IMG/VR virus record: IMGVR_UViG_3300045125_000022
Coordinates: 1-40,055 of that record
Reading direction: 5' to 3' (one strand)
DNA: 40,055 nt
Source of the DNA: a virus
The translations under genes and the position numbers were made by a program. The notes beneath the pieces were generated by a model. It made no database searches. It had not been told where the DNA came from and was given only the letters and a program-made list of their open reading frames with translations. Shown here piece by piece: positions 1 to 8,668 of the stretch. The first letter of the stretch is position 1. The number at the start of each line of letters is the position of its first letter.

Positions 1-22
1 CCCGGAAGGACCCGCAGCGGCG

Positions 23-712
23 TCAGCGTGCCGTTGCAAGGGCCTTCTCCAGGCTGCTGCGTAGGTAGCCGCCGAAGCGGCGCTGCACGGCCTTGCTGCC
101 GATCTCTGCCATGGGCAGGCGTGGCTTGTAGCTGCCGCGGTCGGTGGTGGCGATGAAGTAGGGGAACAGCTGCTCGCGTGAGCGGCGATAGATGCCGGGT
201 GGACGATCGCCGCCCTTGGGTGTGCCGATGAAGAAGCCACCGCGTGCCTTGCCGCTCAGTCCCTTCTGGATGCGCTTGATGGTGCTGAGGCTGACGTTGC
301 CTGAGCCATCCAGCTTGACCAGCGAGGTGGGCACCAGCTGGGCAGTGGCGGGGATGGTGCGTGTGCCGACGATCTCAGCGAGGAACTTCTTCTCAAAGCC
401 CTTCTGTTGTCGCGCACCGCCCTGGATGCCATAGCGCAGGTAGCGCGCACGATCGCGGCCTTGCTGTGCGTTGGCGTAGACGATGGCCTCCAGCTCGCGC
501 TTGTTGGTCTTCTGCACAAGGAAGGCGGACTGGGTGAATCGGTTGGGTCTGTCGAAGTATTGGCGAGTCGAGCCGTTGAGTGCGGTGCGTGCGTCAAAGG
601 CTGAGGCGTTGAGCGCCTGGCTAATGGCGAACGGGAGCTGCTTGGTCATGGCATCCGTCCAGCGGATGGCCATAGGCAGCTCTGACTTGATGTCGAGGGT
701 GAGGGTTGCCAT
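23..712 (-). CDS. Minor tail/structural protein, gpZ-like
   Basis: About 229 residues from the ATG at 712; an upstream in-frame GTG at 736 is also possible, and neither has a clear Shine-Dalgarno. The protein is basic with a helical N-terminal part (AIRWTDAMTKQLPFAISQAL) followed by a conserved-looking RYLRYGIQGGARQ segment and a C-terminal region rich in Arg/Lys. Lambda gpZ and related minor tail proteins share this layout: an N-terminal helix over many Ala residues, then basic beta segments. The gene sits apart from the other tail genes at the left end, reading off it. If the molecule is circular it lies just before the small terminase gene. The gpZ assignment is by resemblance only; a generic virion protein is the alternative. 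Confidence 0.5.
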   Translation of the reverse strand: MATLTLDIKSELPMAIRWTDAMTKQLPFAISQALNASAFDARTALNGSTRQYFDRPNRFTQSAFLVQKTNKRELEAIVYANAQQGRDRARYLRYGIQGGARQQKGFEKKFLAEIVGTRTIPATAQLVPTSLVKLDGSGNVSLSTIKRIQKGLSGKARGGFFIGTPKGGDRPPGIYRRSREQLFPYFIATTDRGSYKPRLPMAEIGSKAVQRRFGGYLRSSLEKALATAR

Positions 713-781
713 GGGTTCAAGGGTAGGGGCGGCCACCTAGCCAGGCGAGTGGGAAGCGGTGACCTTGCGGGGTGTTGCGGC

Positions 782-1114
782 TGTAACGCGGTGTAACCGC
801 GACCGTTACACCCGAAACCCTTGCCCTGCAGCGGCTTAGCTGCCCTGTAACGTTGTAACGACTGTTTCTAAAAATAGATATTTATATAGAGGGGGTGAGA
901 GAGGAGGGACACACACACACACACCTATAAGAGAGAGAGGCTATGTCCGCCAAAAACCGTTACAGCGTTACAAGATGGGCAAACCCCTTGCGGCGCAACG
1001 GTTTTCGGCTGTAACCGGCCTCGTTACAGGGCGTCCAGTTGTAACGCCAGAGCCCTTGAAACGGCCCCTGCACCCTGAAATCGAACGGCTCCGGCCTTGC
1101 TCGCACCCTGTAAC
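782..1114. other. Candidate replication origin: TGTAAC/GTTACA iterons with AT-rich island
   Basis: Eleven copies of TGTAAC or its complement GTTACA start at 782, 792, 805, 846, 854, 959, 967, 1010, 1023, 1040 and 1109, often extended to TGTAACG or TGTAACCG. Between the two clusters lies the only strongly AT-rich run nearby, at 865-890 (TTTCTAAAAATAGATATTTA and on), followed by a purine run and an (AC)8 tract. Iterons beside an AT-rich unwinding element and next to a primase-helicase gene are the usual architecture of theta-type origins. The last three copies lie inside the 3' end of the primase gene. Replication function is inferred; the repeats could also be operator sites. Confidence 0.55.
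891..940. repeat. Purine run, (AC)8 and (GA)n simple-sequence tracts
   Basis: A GGGGGTGAGAGAGGAGGG purine run (891-908) is followed by eight AC dinucleotides (909-924) and then GAGAGAGAGG (931-940). Simple repeats of this length are rare in compact phage genomes. The tract sits inside the candidate origin, so it may be structural; it could also be length-miscalled. Confidence 0.7.
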
Positions 1115-3535
1115 CGGCTGAGCACCGTTGCCCAGCTGTGCGACCACGGGGTGTCCTTCAGGATGCTGGCCAAGGCATCCGCGGTGTTACTGACGAACAG
1201 CAGCTGCTGGTCTGAATCAACCCTCAGGCCATGGCGCTCGAGGGTGTCCTTGGCTTGGCGCGATTCCACGTCGCGATCGTTCAGGCGGTGCGCTCCGATC
1301 TCCACCAGCTCGCCGAGCGTGCGGGTGAGGGTCTTGCTGTCGCCTTCAACGCGAACCTGGTGCTGCAGGATGCGCTGGATGCAGCGCTGCTCATCTGGCA
1401 CCTCAGTGGTCTGGCTGTAGGGCTCCCAGTCGTTCTGATCGATCAGCGAGCGTGCCTGCTGGTCGGTGGGCACATCACTGGACATGAGCGACCATGCACC
1501 GGCGAGCAGGGTGCCGTACTGATCACCAAGGCGCTGGGAATCGAACCGTTCAGCTGCCACACGGGTAAACACCCTGATCGAGGCGCGGATGGTGGGGATG
1601 AGCGCCACGGTGCGAGCGATCAGGCGCCGGCCAGTGTCGGCGGTGATCTGGCGATCGAGATCACGATCAAGCGCTTCCCAGTGCTGCAGGCGCTGCTCCT
1701 TGGGCAGCTCAGCGGGTGAGCGCAGGGTGAGCTGGGCAAAGCGTGAGCGGTCGGCGCCTTGCTTCAGCGCGGTGGCGATGGACGACATGAGGAACATCGA
1801 GCGGATGGTGAAGCGTGTGACATCACCACCAGGCGAACCTTTGAGCAGGGTTGCGTGCGACTCACTGGACGCAACCCGTGCCAGCGGAGAGGATGTTCTG
1901 CATCCTCACCTGGTCGGCCTTCTCGTTGGACTCCGGCCTCATCGAAAACCACGGGCATGGCATCAGAGCGCAAGGTCTGACGCAGGCCTGCCTCGGTGGT
2001 GTTGCCAGCCACGATCAGCCCCATGTCAGCCAGCAGCGGTGCGACATAGCGATCGAGGATGGCCGACTTACCTGAGCCTGCTGCTGCGGTGAGCCAGGAC
2101 ATGAGGCCGCCATGGCAGGGCACCACAGATCGGCGCGAGGGTGACCCAGCCAGCGAGCAGGAGTCCGGATGCTGGCACTTCCCAGTGGAACCGTTCGGCG
2201 AGCTCGCACAGTGCCATTGCTTCGGTGTCGGTGAGCGGCTGAGCGTCACCGGGTCCGATCCAGCTCGGACATGCGCTGGTACAGGTAGTTGGAGCGCAGT
2301 GGCTTGGAGCACCGGCCTGCGGCTGCCATCAATGATCAGCTGATCACCGAGGTGAAGGATGGTGCGCTTGTCGTCCCACCATGCGCCGCGGCCACGGATG
2401 CGGTTGGGGTTGTAGACGCCACGGTCGGCATTGATCGCGAACAGGGTGGCTGCTGCTTGCGTCCAGTCCACTGCTGAGCGCTGGCCGGGGCAGAGCTGCG
2501 CCCAATAGTCGAGCGGAGCTAGGGCAACCAGGTTGGTGGCAGTGTGCCCAGAGCGTGAGAGGCGAATGATCTGGCCGGTGCTGTGGGGTTGGTAGTAGTA
2601 GGCATCACCATCGAAGCCAAGGCATGTGAAATGGCCGTTGGGATCGAGATCAGGCAGATCGGGCTCGGTGTCGGGCTCAGGTTCTGACGCGGTGAGCTCT
2701 GGGATGAGCTCATCAAGCTCGAGGGGCTGTGACAGGTTGCCCTTGAGATGGTCGAGCGCTTGGGCTTCGCTCCATGTGGCATCAGCCAGATCCCAGCCTT
2801 CAGGGCTGCCGGCTGGTGGTGTGACCATCTGAACGCGATCGACCAGGAAGGCGCAGGAGCTTCTGCGCAAGGCGATCCATGGCCTGCTGGCCAACGGCAT
2901 CAGCATCCGGCCAAAGGATGACGCGGCGACCTGTGAGCGGTGACCAGTCGGCTTTGTCGATCGCTTTGCAACCTGATGGCCATGTGGTGATGACGGCCTT
3001 GGGGTAGAGCTTGACTGCAGCATCAGCGGCCTTCGCCTTCCACCACCAAGACGGTGCCGGTGTGGGTGCGCAGCTGGGCAAGGTTCAGCAGCGGGCGCGG
3101 TGCTGGCGGGGCCTTCCACTCCCAGCGGCTGCCGTTCCAGTGAAGGGGTCGGATCTTCTTGCCGGGGAAGCGGCAGACCAGAAAATCAGCCGAGTAGTTC
3201 CAGACGTGCTCAGCACCCTTGGTGGGTGGTTCTGGGCGCTGCGGCGTGATGCCGAGATGTTGTTCGATGCGTTGTGCAGCAGTGCGGAAGTCCCAGCCGG
3301 TGCGACGTAGGAGCAGCTCCATGCCGTTGCCAGCACCACCGGCCTGCTGCGGTCCACCGCACTGATTGCAGAACCATGAGCCAGAACCGTTCTGATCATC
3401 GAAGCGGTAGCGGTCCTTGCCGCCACAGAGCGGACAGGGCTGATGCTTGTCAGTGAGCTGCTCGGCTGTGAGGCCTGCCAAGGCGCCAAGAATCGACGGC
3501 CAGTGGCCGTGGGCGAGGTCAGTGATCTTGCTCAT
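1024..3535 (-). CDS. Primase-helicase (P4-alpha-like: Zn ribbon, TOPRIM, P-loop ATPase), several frame breaks
   Basis: Starts with MSKITDLAHGHWPSIL at 3535 and overlaps the preceding gene's end. Domains in order: a primase zinc ribbon (CPLCGGKDRYRFDD, then WFCNQCGG), a TOPRIM-type segment (TVLVVEGE, then VILWPDADAVGQQA), a variable middle, and a C-terminal ATPase with Walker A WLTAAAGSGKSAIL and an acidic VVFDEAESNE segment. The expected product is about 830 residues, typical of phage/plasmid primase-helicases that prime and unwind at the origin. The frame changes near 3060, 2840, 2310, 2100 and 1900, while the protein pieces abut in the right order. That fits indel errors better than decay. 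The 3' end carries part of the TGTAAC repeats. Confidence 0.8.
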
Positions 3536-3804
3536 GGCTTGAGGCCGAGAACGAACTGCGTGACTGCTTGCTTGGATTGCTGGCGCTCGATCCGGCGTGC
3601 ATCTGCAACACGTTGCAGGTAAGCAGGCCATTCACGCTCCGCCTTGTTCAGCAAGGGCTCAAGAAGCGATGGATCGAGTTTGGCGATGTGCGCGAGGCGA
3701 TAGGCATCGTCTTCGCCGGTGAAGCAGTGATAGAGCAGATCTGGCGTGAGCCAGCGGTTGAGATCTGCGATGAAGCGATCGCGGACGATGTTGGAGCTGC
3801 TCAT
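3532..3804 (-). CDS. Small unknown protein upstream of primase
   Basis: 90 residues, intact, beginning MSSSNIVRDRFIADLNRWLT. Its start overlaps the stop of the ribbon-helix-helix gene (ATGA) and its stop overlaps the primase start, so the three genes are probably translationally coupled. The protein is helical and charged, with a motif NKAEREWPAYLQRVADARR, and has no signal or membrane segment. No family is recognised. Its position suggests a replication accessory or loader role, which is inference only. Confidence 0.75.
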   Translation of the reverse strand: MSSSNIVRDRFIADLNRWLTPDLLYHCFTGEDDAYRLAHIAKLDPSLLEPLLNKAEREWPAYLQRVADARRIERQQSKQAVTQFVLGLKP

Positions 3805-3956
3805 TGTGCGGCCTGCTGATGCATGGCTTCGGCGATGAGCTGCCGCACGAAGGCTGAACGCGAAACGATGCCTGCTGCTTGCTGATCAAGCCAGACGATC
3901 TGATCAGTGGGCAGATCGAGAGTGATGGTGCGGCGCTGTGGGCGCTTAGGTTGCAT
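3801..3956 (-). CDS. Ribbon-helix-helix (CopG/Arc-like) DNA-binding protein
   Basis: 51 residues, starting MQPKRPQRRTITLDLPTDQI. The pattern is a short beta strand (RRTITLDLP), a helix (TDQIVWLDQQAAG), the turn IVSRS, and a second helix (AFVRQLIAEAMHQ), the classic ribbon-helix-helix fold of small dimeric repressors. Stop and next start overlap as ATGA. Such proteins bind short inverted repeats, so it is a candidate reader of the dyads or TGTAAC repeats in this window; target and role are inferred. Confidence 0.7.
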   Translation of the reverse strand: MQPKRPQRRTITLDLPTDQIVWLDQQAAGIVSRSAFVRQLIAEAMHQQAAQ

Positions 3957-4355
3957 GGGAAGCGCTGGGGGATCGCTGGGGAAAGCCTAGCGGTGATTCC
4001 ATGATCTGCAACGCATCCGGCACTGACCGCGCCACGCCAGCGATGCCGCCAGCGGTGCGCACGGCATGGAGCCAGTGGGTCTGCGCAGGTGAGAGCCGGC
4101 CGGTGGGTGTCTTGACTCTCAACGGAGGTGAAGACCGCGAGCCGCGGTGCCCACCATGTCGGGGGTGACGGCGACGGTGCGCCAACCGATGAGATCTGCG
4201 GAGCCGCGTGCGAGGCCGAACTGCACGAGGCGGCCGGAGCGTGGATCGGGAGGCTGCCGACCTGATTGCGGAACAGCCTCGCTTCAGGATGCGTGCCGAG
4301 CGCCAGGCGGATCACGCTGCTGCAGGTCGGTCTCGGCGTTGGGCACGAGCGGCAT
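3946..4355 (-). CDS. VRR-NUC domain nuclease, frame-broken
   Basis: Reconstructed from three frames. The N-terminal piece starts MPLVPNAETDLQQR at 4355, the middle reads VQFGLARGSADLIGW, and the C-terminal piece reads FTSVEVKTPTGRLSPAQTHW. The G-x-SD-L-I-G core followed by E-V-K, then Q and W, is the VRR-NUC (PD-(D/E)XK-like) signature; about 110-130 residues is normal for standalone phage versions. These nucleases often accompany phage helicases and are thought to act on branched DNA. It overlaps the 3' end of the SF2 helicase gene by about 45 bases. Frame changes near 4300 and 4125 look like indels. Confidence 0.65.
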
Positions 4356-5686
4356 CGCTGGCGGTCCCATTCTGCTGCCGTGCACAGTAGACGTGCTTGG
4401 CCCATGCGACTGGGTTCTTCATGCCGCGGGCTTGGCCGACGTGGATCAGCTCCTGCAGGGTGCGCGCCTTGCGGCGTTCGGCGACACGCTGGCGCACGGC
4501 TTCACGCTGCAGCTCCTTGAGCTCACCATCCACCTGGCGCAGCTGGCGTGCGGGCTGAACCGGCACGGGTGTGCCGCAGCACGGGCAGGCTGGCTGTGGT
4601 GCAAATGCAGCAAAGCAGGTCCCACATGTGCGAACGCACGGCGCTGCTGGACCACCGGCACGGGTGCGGCGCAGGCGATCATCGAGCGACCAGTCGCGAT
4701 GATCATCGGGGAAGCCATGGCGGTGGACGTTGCCCACGTGATCGAGGATCACGGCGGCATCCTTGCCCGGTGCTGGGCGGAGGACGCGGCCGACCTGCTG
4801 CAGGTAGAGGCTGAGCGACTGCGTGGGGCGCAGCAGGATGGCGCAGCTAGCGGCTGGGACATCGAAGCCCTCGCTCACCACGTCAACGGTGACCAGAACG
4901 CGAGTGCGATGGCTGGCGAAGTCGGCCACCACCTGCTCGCGGTCTGGAGTATTGCCTAGCAGCAGCTGCGCGCCAATACCTGCCGTCTTAAATGCGTTGC
5001 ACACTGAGACGGCATGTTTGACATTGCAGCAGAAGGCGATGGCCTGCTGGCCTGCTGCCAGGCGCTGGTAATGGCTGATGGCGTCGCCGGTCACTGTTGG
5101 CCGATCCATGGCCGCGGCGGCCTGATCGTTGGCATAGTCGCCAGCGCGTGATACGGACACCAGCCAGATCAGCGACGACTGGCGGCGCATAGATCCGTGC
5201 GGGTGATAGGTGACCGGTGAAGACAAGATCAGCAACACTGGGGCCGAGCACCTGTCGGTGAAGTAGCCGCCGGACCTCGCCTAAACCTTCACCGCTGAGC
5301 CTGCATGGCGTTGCTGTTGTTGCCGATGAGGTAGGCATTTGGCCAAGCATCCACGATGCGTGCCATTTGCCGCGAATCAGATGGTGCGCTTCATCGTTGA
5401 CAATCAGGCATGGTTGCCAGGCTATGCGGTAAATCCTGCGCACAACAGTCTGCACACTGCCGACTTGAACTGGTGCTTATCAGATTTCTGCATACCGGCC
5501 GCAATAATGCCGTGATCAATGCCAAGCCAACTGTGCGCTGGAAAGATCGCTATCAGCTTGCGATGCGCAAGGATCAGCCACCTTGCCGCGGTCTGCTGCG
5601 CTTTGCACCATTACAGCGATAGTTGTGCCCTTGCCAGCGCCAGTCGGCATTGCGGCAAGAATCGCCGGTGGCCAGCGCAGTGGCGC
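4312..5686 (-). CDS. SF2 (DEAD/DEAH-type) helicase, frame-broken and N-terminally short
   Basis: Walker A is AAMPTGAGKGTT (about 5650-5615). The frame then shifts to ILAHRKLIAIF and SWLGIDHGIIAAGMQ. Motif II is LIVNDEAHH (about 5400). The second RecA lobe holds AIAFCCNVKHAVSVCNAF, SEGFDVPAASCAILLRPTQS and the motif VI QQVGRVLRPAPGK. A four-Cys zinc element (CGTCFAAF, CPCCGTP) and a basic tail follow. This is the phage replication/recombination helicase family related to type III restriction and UvsW-like enzymes. Only about ten residues precede Walker A before an in-frame TAA at 5687, so the usual N-terminal Q-motif region is missing or lost to a miscall in the seven-T run at about 5690. Confidence 0.75.
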
Positions 5687-5722
5687 TTAAAAAAACTGGC
5701 GCCCGTCGTGCGCCGCCGCCCA

Positions 5723-6073
5723 TCAGAGCCCAGCAACTCTGATGCCGCGTCCGCCATAGCAATCCCAGCGTTTATCGGTCGGATCAGTGCATCGGCGCAG
5801 CATGTTGCGATAGCAGTTTTTCAGGCCTGAGCGCAGCTGTTCCGGTATGTGTTCGTTTCGCATCCGCCATTTCTGGCAGTTCAGCCGAGCCTGTTTGCGC
5901 GATCCGCATCCGCAGCTTGCGACTGTGCCATTTCTAAGAAGGGCAGCCCGAACCACGGTTGAGCTGCCGCATTCGCATTGGCAGCTCCAATAAGCGCCGT
6001 TGCGGCGAAAGGCAATTGAGGTTGCCACCAAGCGTCCAAAACGCTGGTTGGCAAGATCTACGGCTTGTGCCAT
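5723..6073 (-). CDS. HNH/AP2-type endonuclease-like protein, C-terminally truncated
   Basis: 116 residues. It contains two Cys pairs (CQCECGSSTVV, SCGCGSRKQ), a basic linker, then MLRRCTDPTDKRWDCYGGRG. The RC-x-P...Y-GGRGI element is shared by many small phage endonuclease-like selfish proteins, in which it is followed by a Trp/Phe-rich C-terminal half. Here the frame closes right after GGRGIRVAGL, at the point where the helicase begins. This suggests truncation, or invasion of the helicase 5' end. It is divergent from the exonuclease gene across a 94-base promoter region. Confidence 0.5.
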   Translation of the reverse strand: MAQAVDLANQRFGRLVATSIAFRRNGAYWSCQCECGSSTVVRAALLRNGTVASCGCGSRKQARLNCQKWRMRNEHIPEQLRSGLKNCYRNMLRRCTDPTDKRWDCYGGRGIRVAGL

Positions 6074-6115
6074 GCAGTCTTTCTAGCGACTTGACGGAAT
6101 CCTAGCATCTATCGA

Positions 6116-6144
6116 TTGGCGCATCCCGCCGCAACTGCTAGTAT
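6116..6144 (+). promoter_or_regulatory. Sigma70-type promoter for recombination genes
   Basis: TTGGCG (6116-6121), a 17-base spacer, and TAGTAT (6139-6144). It lies 24 bases before the exonuclease ATG in the gap between divergent genes. Each hexamer is close to consensus, which would suit an early promoter read by the host polymerase. Confidence 0.55.
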
Positions 6145-6167
6145 TTGCCCGCAAACCGCCACAACCT

Positions 6168-7008
6168 ATGGACAACGCCTCCTATCACGCGCACCCTGCT
6201 GTCTCAAAGTCTCATTTGGATCTCATCGCAAGATCACCGCTGCACTACTGGGCGCGGTACCTAGACCCGAACCGCGTGGCACCAGAGCCCACTGCAGCGA
6301 TGCGGCTCGGCACTGCGCTGCATACCCATGTGCTCGAGCTGAACCGATGGGATGAGCAGATTGCGGTTGCACCTGCATGTGATCGCCGCACCAAGGCCGG
6401 CAAAGAAGCGTTTGCCGCATTTGAGGCAGATGCTGCCGGCAAGACCGTGATCACCGCCGACGATGCCGAGGTGGTGATGGCAATGGGCCGCAGCGTGCTG
6501 CGTCACCCGGGCGCTGCAATGCTGCTGGGTCATGGCCGGCAAGTCTGAGACCACGCACATGTGGACGGATGCCGACCTATGACCTGCAGTGCAAGTGCAG
6601 GCCGGATTGGCTCACCGATGATGGCTCGATCATCGTTGACCTAAAGACCACGCGTGACGCCAGCCCACGGGGCTTCAAGCGCAGCATTGCTGATTACCGC
6701 TACCACGTGCAGGCCGGTTGGTATATGCACGGGGTCGAGCAGGCCACCGGCAAGCGGCCCGATCAGTTCATCTTCATTTGCGTTGAATCCACGGCGCCTT
6801 ATGCATGTGCGGTCTACGCCGCTGATGCAGAGATGATTGAGCGTGGCTACGAGCAAGCCATGAAGGATCTTGGCAAGCTTGCTGTATGCACGTGCCGCCG
6901 ATAGCTGGCCGAGCTACAGCGATCAGATCGAGCACGATCAGCCTGCCCAGTTGGATGACGGGCGCCACAGGGGCGCAGCAACAGATCACTGAGATCGAGA
7001 TGTATTGA
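6168..7008 (+). CDS. RecE/exonuclease VIII-like PD-(D/E)XK exonuclease, frame-broken
   Basis: The N-terminal piece begins MDNASYHAHPAVSKSHLDLI and includes MRLGTALHTHVLE; the second piece holds CRPDWLTDDGSIIVDLKTTR and YRYHVQAGWYMHGVEQATG. The H near the front, D in RPDWL, D-L-K-T-T and the Q...Y are the catalytic pattern of the RecE/DUF3799 exonuclease family (5'-3' resection producing ssDNA). Total length about 280 residues is normal. The frame changes near 6540, 6585 and 6885, with the pieces abutting. The stop overlaps the RecT start (TGATG), so the two are coupled as a phage recombination pair. Confidence 0.8.
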
Positions 7009-7676
7009 TGACGAACAGCACAGCACTCACCACCACCCAGCCCGCAGGCTCGGTGTTCAGTGGCATTCAGGCTTTCGAGGATGCGCAGCGCATCGCCAAG
7101 GCGCTCGCCAGCAGCACGCTGATACCGCCGCAGTTCCAGGGGCAGCAGGGTTTCGCCAACTGCCTTGTCGCGCTTGAGATCGCAGGCCGGATGGGGATTA
7201 GCCCGTTCTTGGCGATGCAGCACCTGCACGTGATCCATGGCCGCCCATCGTGGAGCAGCAGCTTTATCATCGCGATGGTCAATGGCTGCGGCCGGTTTAG
7301 CCCATTGCGGTTTGAGATGAGCGGTGAAGGCGATGGCCTGGCCTGCTATGCAGTGGCCACCGATCTGGCCAGCAGCCAAGAACTGAAAGGTCCAGCGGTC
7401 ACTATGGCGATGGCGAAGAAGGAAGGATGGGCCACCAAGAGCGGCAGCAAGTGGCAGACCATGCCGGAGCTGATGATCCGCTACCGCGCTGCGGCCTTCT
7501 GGGGCCGTTTGTATGCAAGTGACATGCTGCTCGGTATGCAGAGCCAAGAGGAGGTGCTCGACGTGCAGCCGGTAACGGTGAGCGCAGCACCTGCAACTAC
7601 AAGCGTGGCCGATCTGAATGCCAAGCTGCAGCCCGAAACAGCAGCCGCTGCAACGGATGACGATGAGATCTTCTAA
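7008..7676 (+). CDS. recT: RecT-family single-strand annealing protein
   Basis: 222 residues from the ATG at 7008, which overlaps the exonuclease stop; a TTG just upstream is less likely. The family core is clear: GFANCLVALEIAGRMGISPF, HVIHGRPSWSSSFIIAM, then KWQTMPELMIRYRAAAFWGR. The protein should anneal ssDNA exposed by the neighbouring exonuclease during replication-coupled recombination. The C-terminus is a flexible Ala/Thr linker ending in TDDDEIF, an acidic tip like that of SSB. The reading frame is intact. Confidence 0.88.
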   Translation: MTNSTALTTTQPAGSVFSGIQAFEDAQRIAKALASSTLIPPQFQGQQGFANCLVALEIAGRMGISPFLAMQHLHVIHGRPSWSSSFIIAMVNGCGRFSPLRFEMSGEGDGLACYAVATDLASSQELKGPAVTMAMAKKEGWATKSGSKWQTMPELMIRYRAAAFWGRLYASDMLLGMQSQEEVLDVQPVTVSAAPATTSVADLNAKLQPETAAAATDDDEIF

Positions 7677-7848
7677 CTACTTAACCGCCACGCAGTTATG
7701 CGAGCGGTGGGGTGTCAGTCGTGACACGCTGCTGCGATGGCGCAAGACCGGTAAGGGGCCTGCGTACTTCCGCACGCCCGGTTTCGTGCGCTACCTCTTG
7801 GCCGAGGTGGAGCAATACGAACAGGCCAACACCATTACCCCCGATTGA
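7663..7848 (+). CDS. HTH (MerR/excisionase-like) small DNA-binding protein
   Basis: 61 residues from the ATG at 7663, overlapping the RecT end. YLTATQLCERWGVSRDTLLR and WRKTGKGPAYFRTPGFVRY form the HTH_17 fold: helix-turn-helix, then a two-strand wing. Such proteins occur as phage excisionases or small transcription regulators. No integrase is visible, so a regulator role is more likely than excision. Confidence 0.75.
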   Translation: MRSSNYLTATQLCERWGVSRDTLLRWRKTGKGPAYFRTPGFVRYLLAEVEQYEQANTITPD

Positions 7849-7850
7849 TC

Positions 7851-8177
7851 ATGAGCTTCAAGCTGAACTTGGCGATCTTCAAGTCCACCAAGCCTGAGAG
7901 CAAGGTGGATTTCAGCGGAATGATGAGCGTGAAGGTGGAGGAGCTGGACGCGTTCTGCGCGTTCGTGATGAGTCAGACGCCGGATCAGTACGGCAGCGTG
8001 CAGGTGCCGATCAGCGGCTGGAAGAAGACCAGCAGCAAGGGGTTGGCGTATGTGAGCGCTGTGGCGCAGCCGCCGCGTGACTGGGTGCCGCCTGTGACTG
8101 CACAGAGCGCCGCTCAGAGCCTGGCTGCTGCGACCGATGGCGTGGTGACCGAGATCACTGAGGCCGATCTGTTCTAG
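7851..8177 (+). CDS. Unknown protein with SSB-like acidic C-terminus
   Basis: 108 residues beginning MSFKLNLAIFKSTKPESKVD. It is intact and follows the HTH gene after two bases. A compact N-terminal half with beta-type alternation (GMMSVKVEELDAFCAFVM, VQVPISGWKKTS) leads to an Ala/Ser-rich linker and the tip EITEADLF. The plan of one folded domain, linker and acidic tip ending in Phe matches ssDNA-binding proteins that recruit partners, and the gene lies directly after the exonuclease/RecT pair. No SSB signature is recognised, so the function remains an inference. Confidence 0.7.
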   Translation: MSFKLNLAIFKSTKPESKVDFSGMMSVKVEELDAFCAFVMSQTPDQYGSVQVPISGWKKTSSKGLAYVSAVAQPPRDWVPPVTAQSAAQSLAAATDGVVTEITEADLF

Positions 8178-8361
8178 GCCAGCCCATCAGCTCGCACTCA
8201 AGGCGTGCGATCTCGTTGACGGCCTGCTGCAGCAGCTGCTGCTGGTAGCAGGTCTGTTTGAGGAGAGAAGCAGCGAGGAGGCCCGCGTCTTTGCTTTCGA
8301 GCAGGGCGCGGGCTTGTTTTTCGATCTCGAACTGCTGCTCGGTGGAGAGTTCCACCGCCAT
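8155..8361 (-). CDS. Small helical unknown protein
   Basis: 68 residues from the ATG at 8361, preceded by GGTGAG. A nearly continuous amphipathic helix spans STEQQFEIEKQARALLESKD through LLKQTCYQQQLLQQAVNEI, and it should form a coiled coil. The strand is opposite to both neighbours; its end overlaps the preceding plus-strand gene by 23 bases. I recall similar proteins in cyanophages but no function. Confidence 0.6.
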   Translation of the reverse strand: MAVELSTEQQFEIEKQARALLESKDAGLLAASLLKQTCYQQQLLQQAVNEIARLECELMGWPRTDRPQ

Positions 8362-8415
8362 CCACTCACCGAAGTTCACTGTGCCATAGTGGCGGGGTAC
8401 AAGTTCAGGATACCG

Positions 8416-8649
8416 ATGGAGTGCCCACGCTGCGGTAGCAGGGAGATTCGGGCCATTGCCACCAATGGGAAGGATGCGGACAAGGTGATTCGCCAGCGCA
8501 GGTGCGTGGACTGCAAGCACGTCTGGTACACGGTTGAGCTGCCTGTGAGCGTCGCGGTGATCGGCTGGGGGCGCACGCCGGACACGAATAAAAGCGTGCC
8601 CGTTCTGCGGGTGCCTGCGCAGCTGGCCGTGGGCACCAACGCAGTGTGA
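8416..8649 (+). CDS. Zinc-ribbon protein resembling the NrdR N-terminus
   Basis: 77 residues from the ATG at 8416, with AGGA six bases upstream. MECPRCGSREIRAIAT and VIRQRRCVDCKHVWYTVE give two CxxC knuckles spaced as in the zinc ribbon of NrdR, including the R-R-C and C-K-x-x-W-x-T features. The ATP-cone domain of NrdR is absent; the rest is short and not recognised. It may bind DNA as a free-standing regulator. Confidence 0.7.
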   Translation: MECPRCGSREIRAIATNGKDADKVIRQRRCVDCKHVWYTVELPVSVAVIGWGRTPDTNKSVPVLRVPAQLAVGTNAV

Positions 8650-8668
8650 AGGAATGTTGCACTAGCCG

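Noticed and set aside
909-924. (AC)8 tract as a CRISPR-like or satellite array
   Set aside because: Only a dinucleotide run without spacers; kept merely as a simple repeat.
1589-2092. 167-codon plus-strand frame
   Set aside because: Antisense to the primase ATPase region; no motif and no ribosome site.
7663-7848. Excisionase implying a temperate phage
   Set aside because: The fold fits HTH_17, but no integrase, attachment site or repressor was found, so lysogeny is unsupported.
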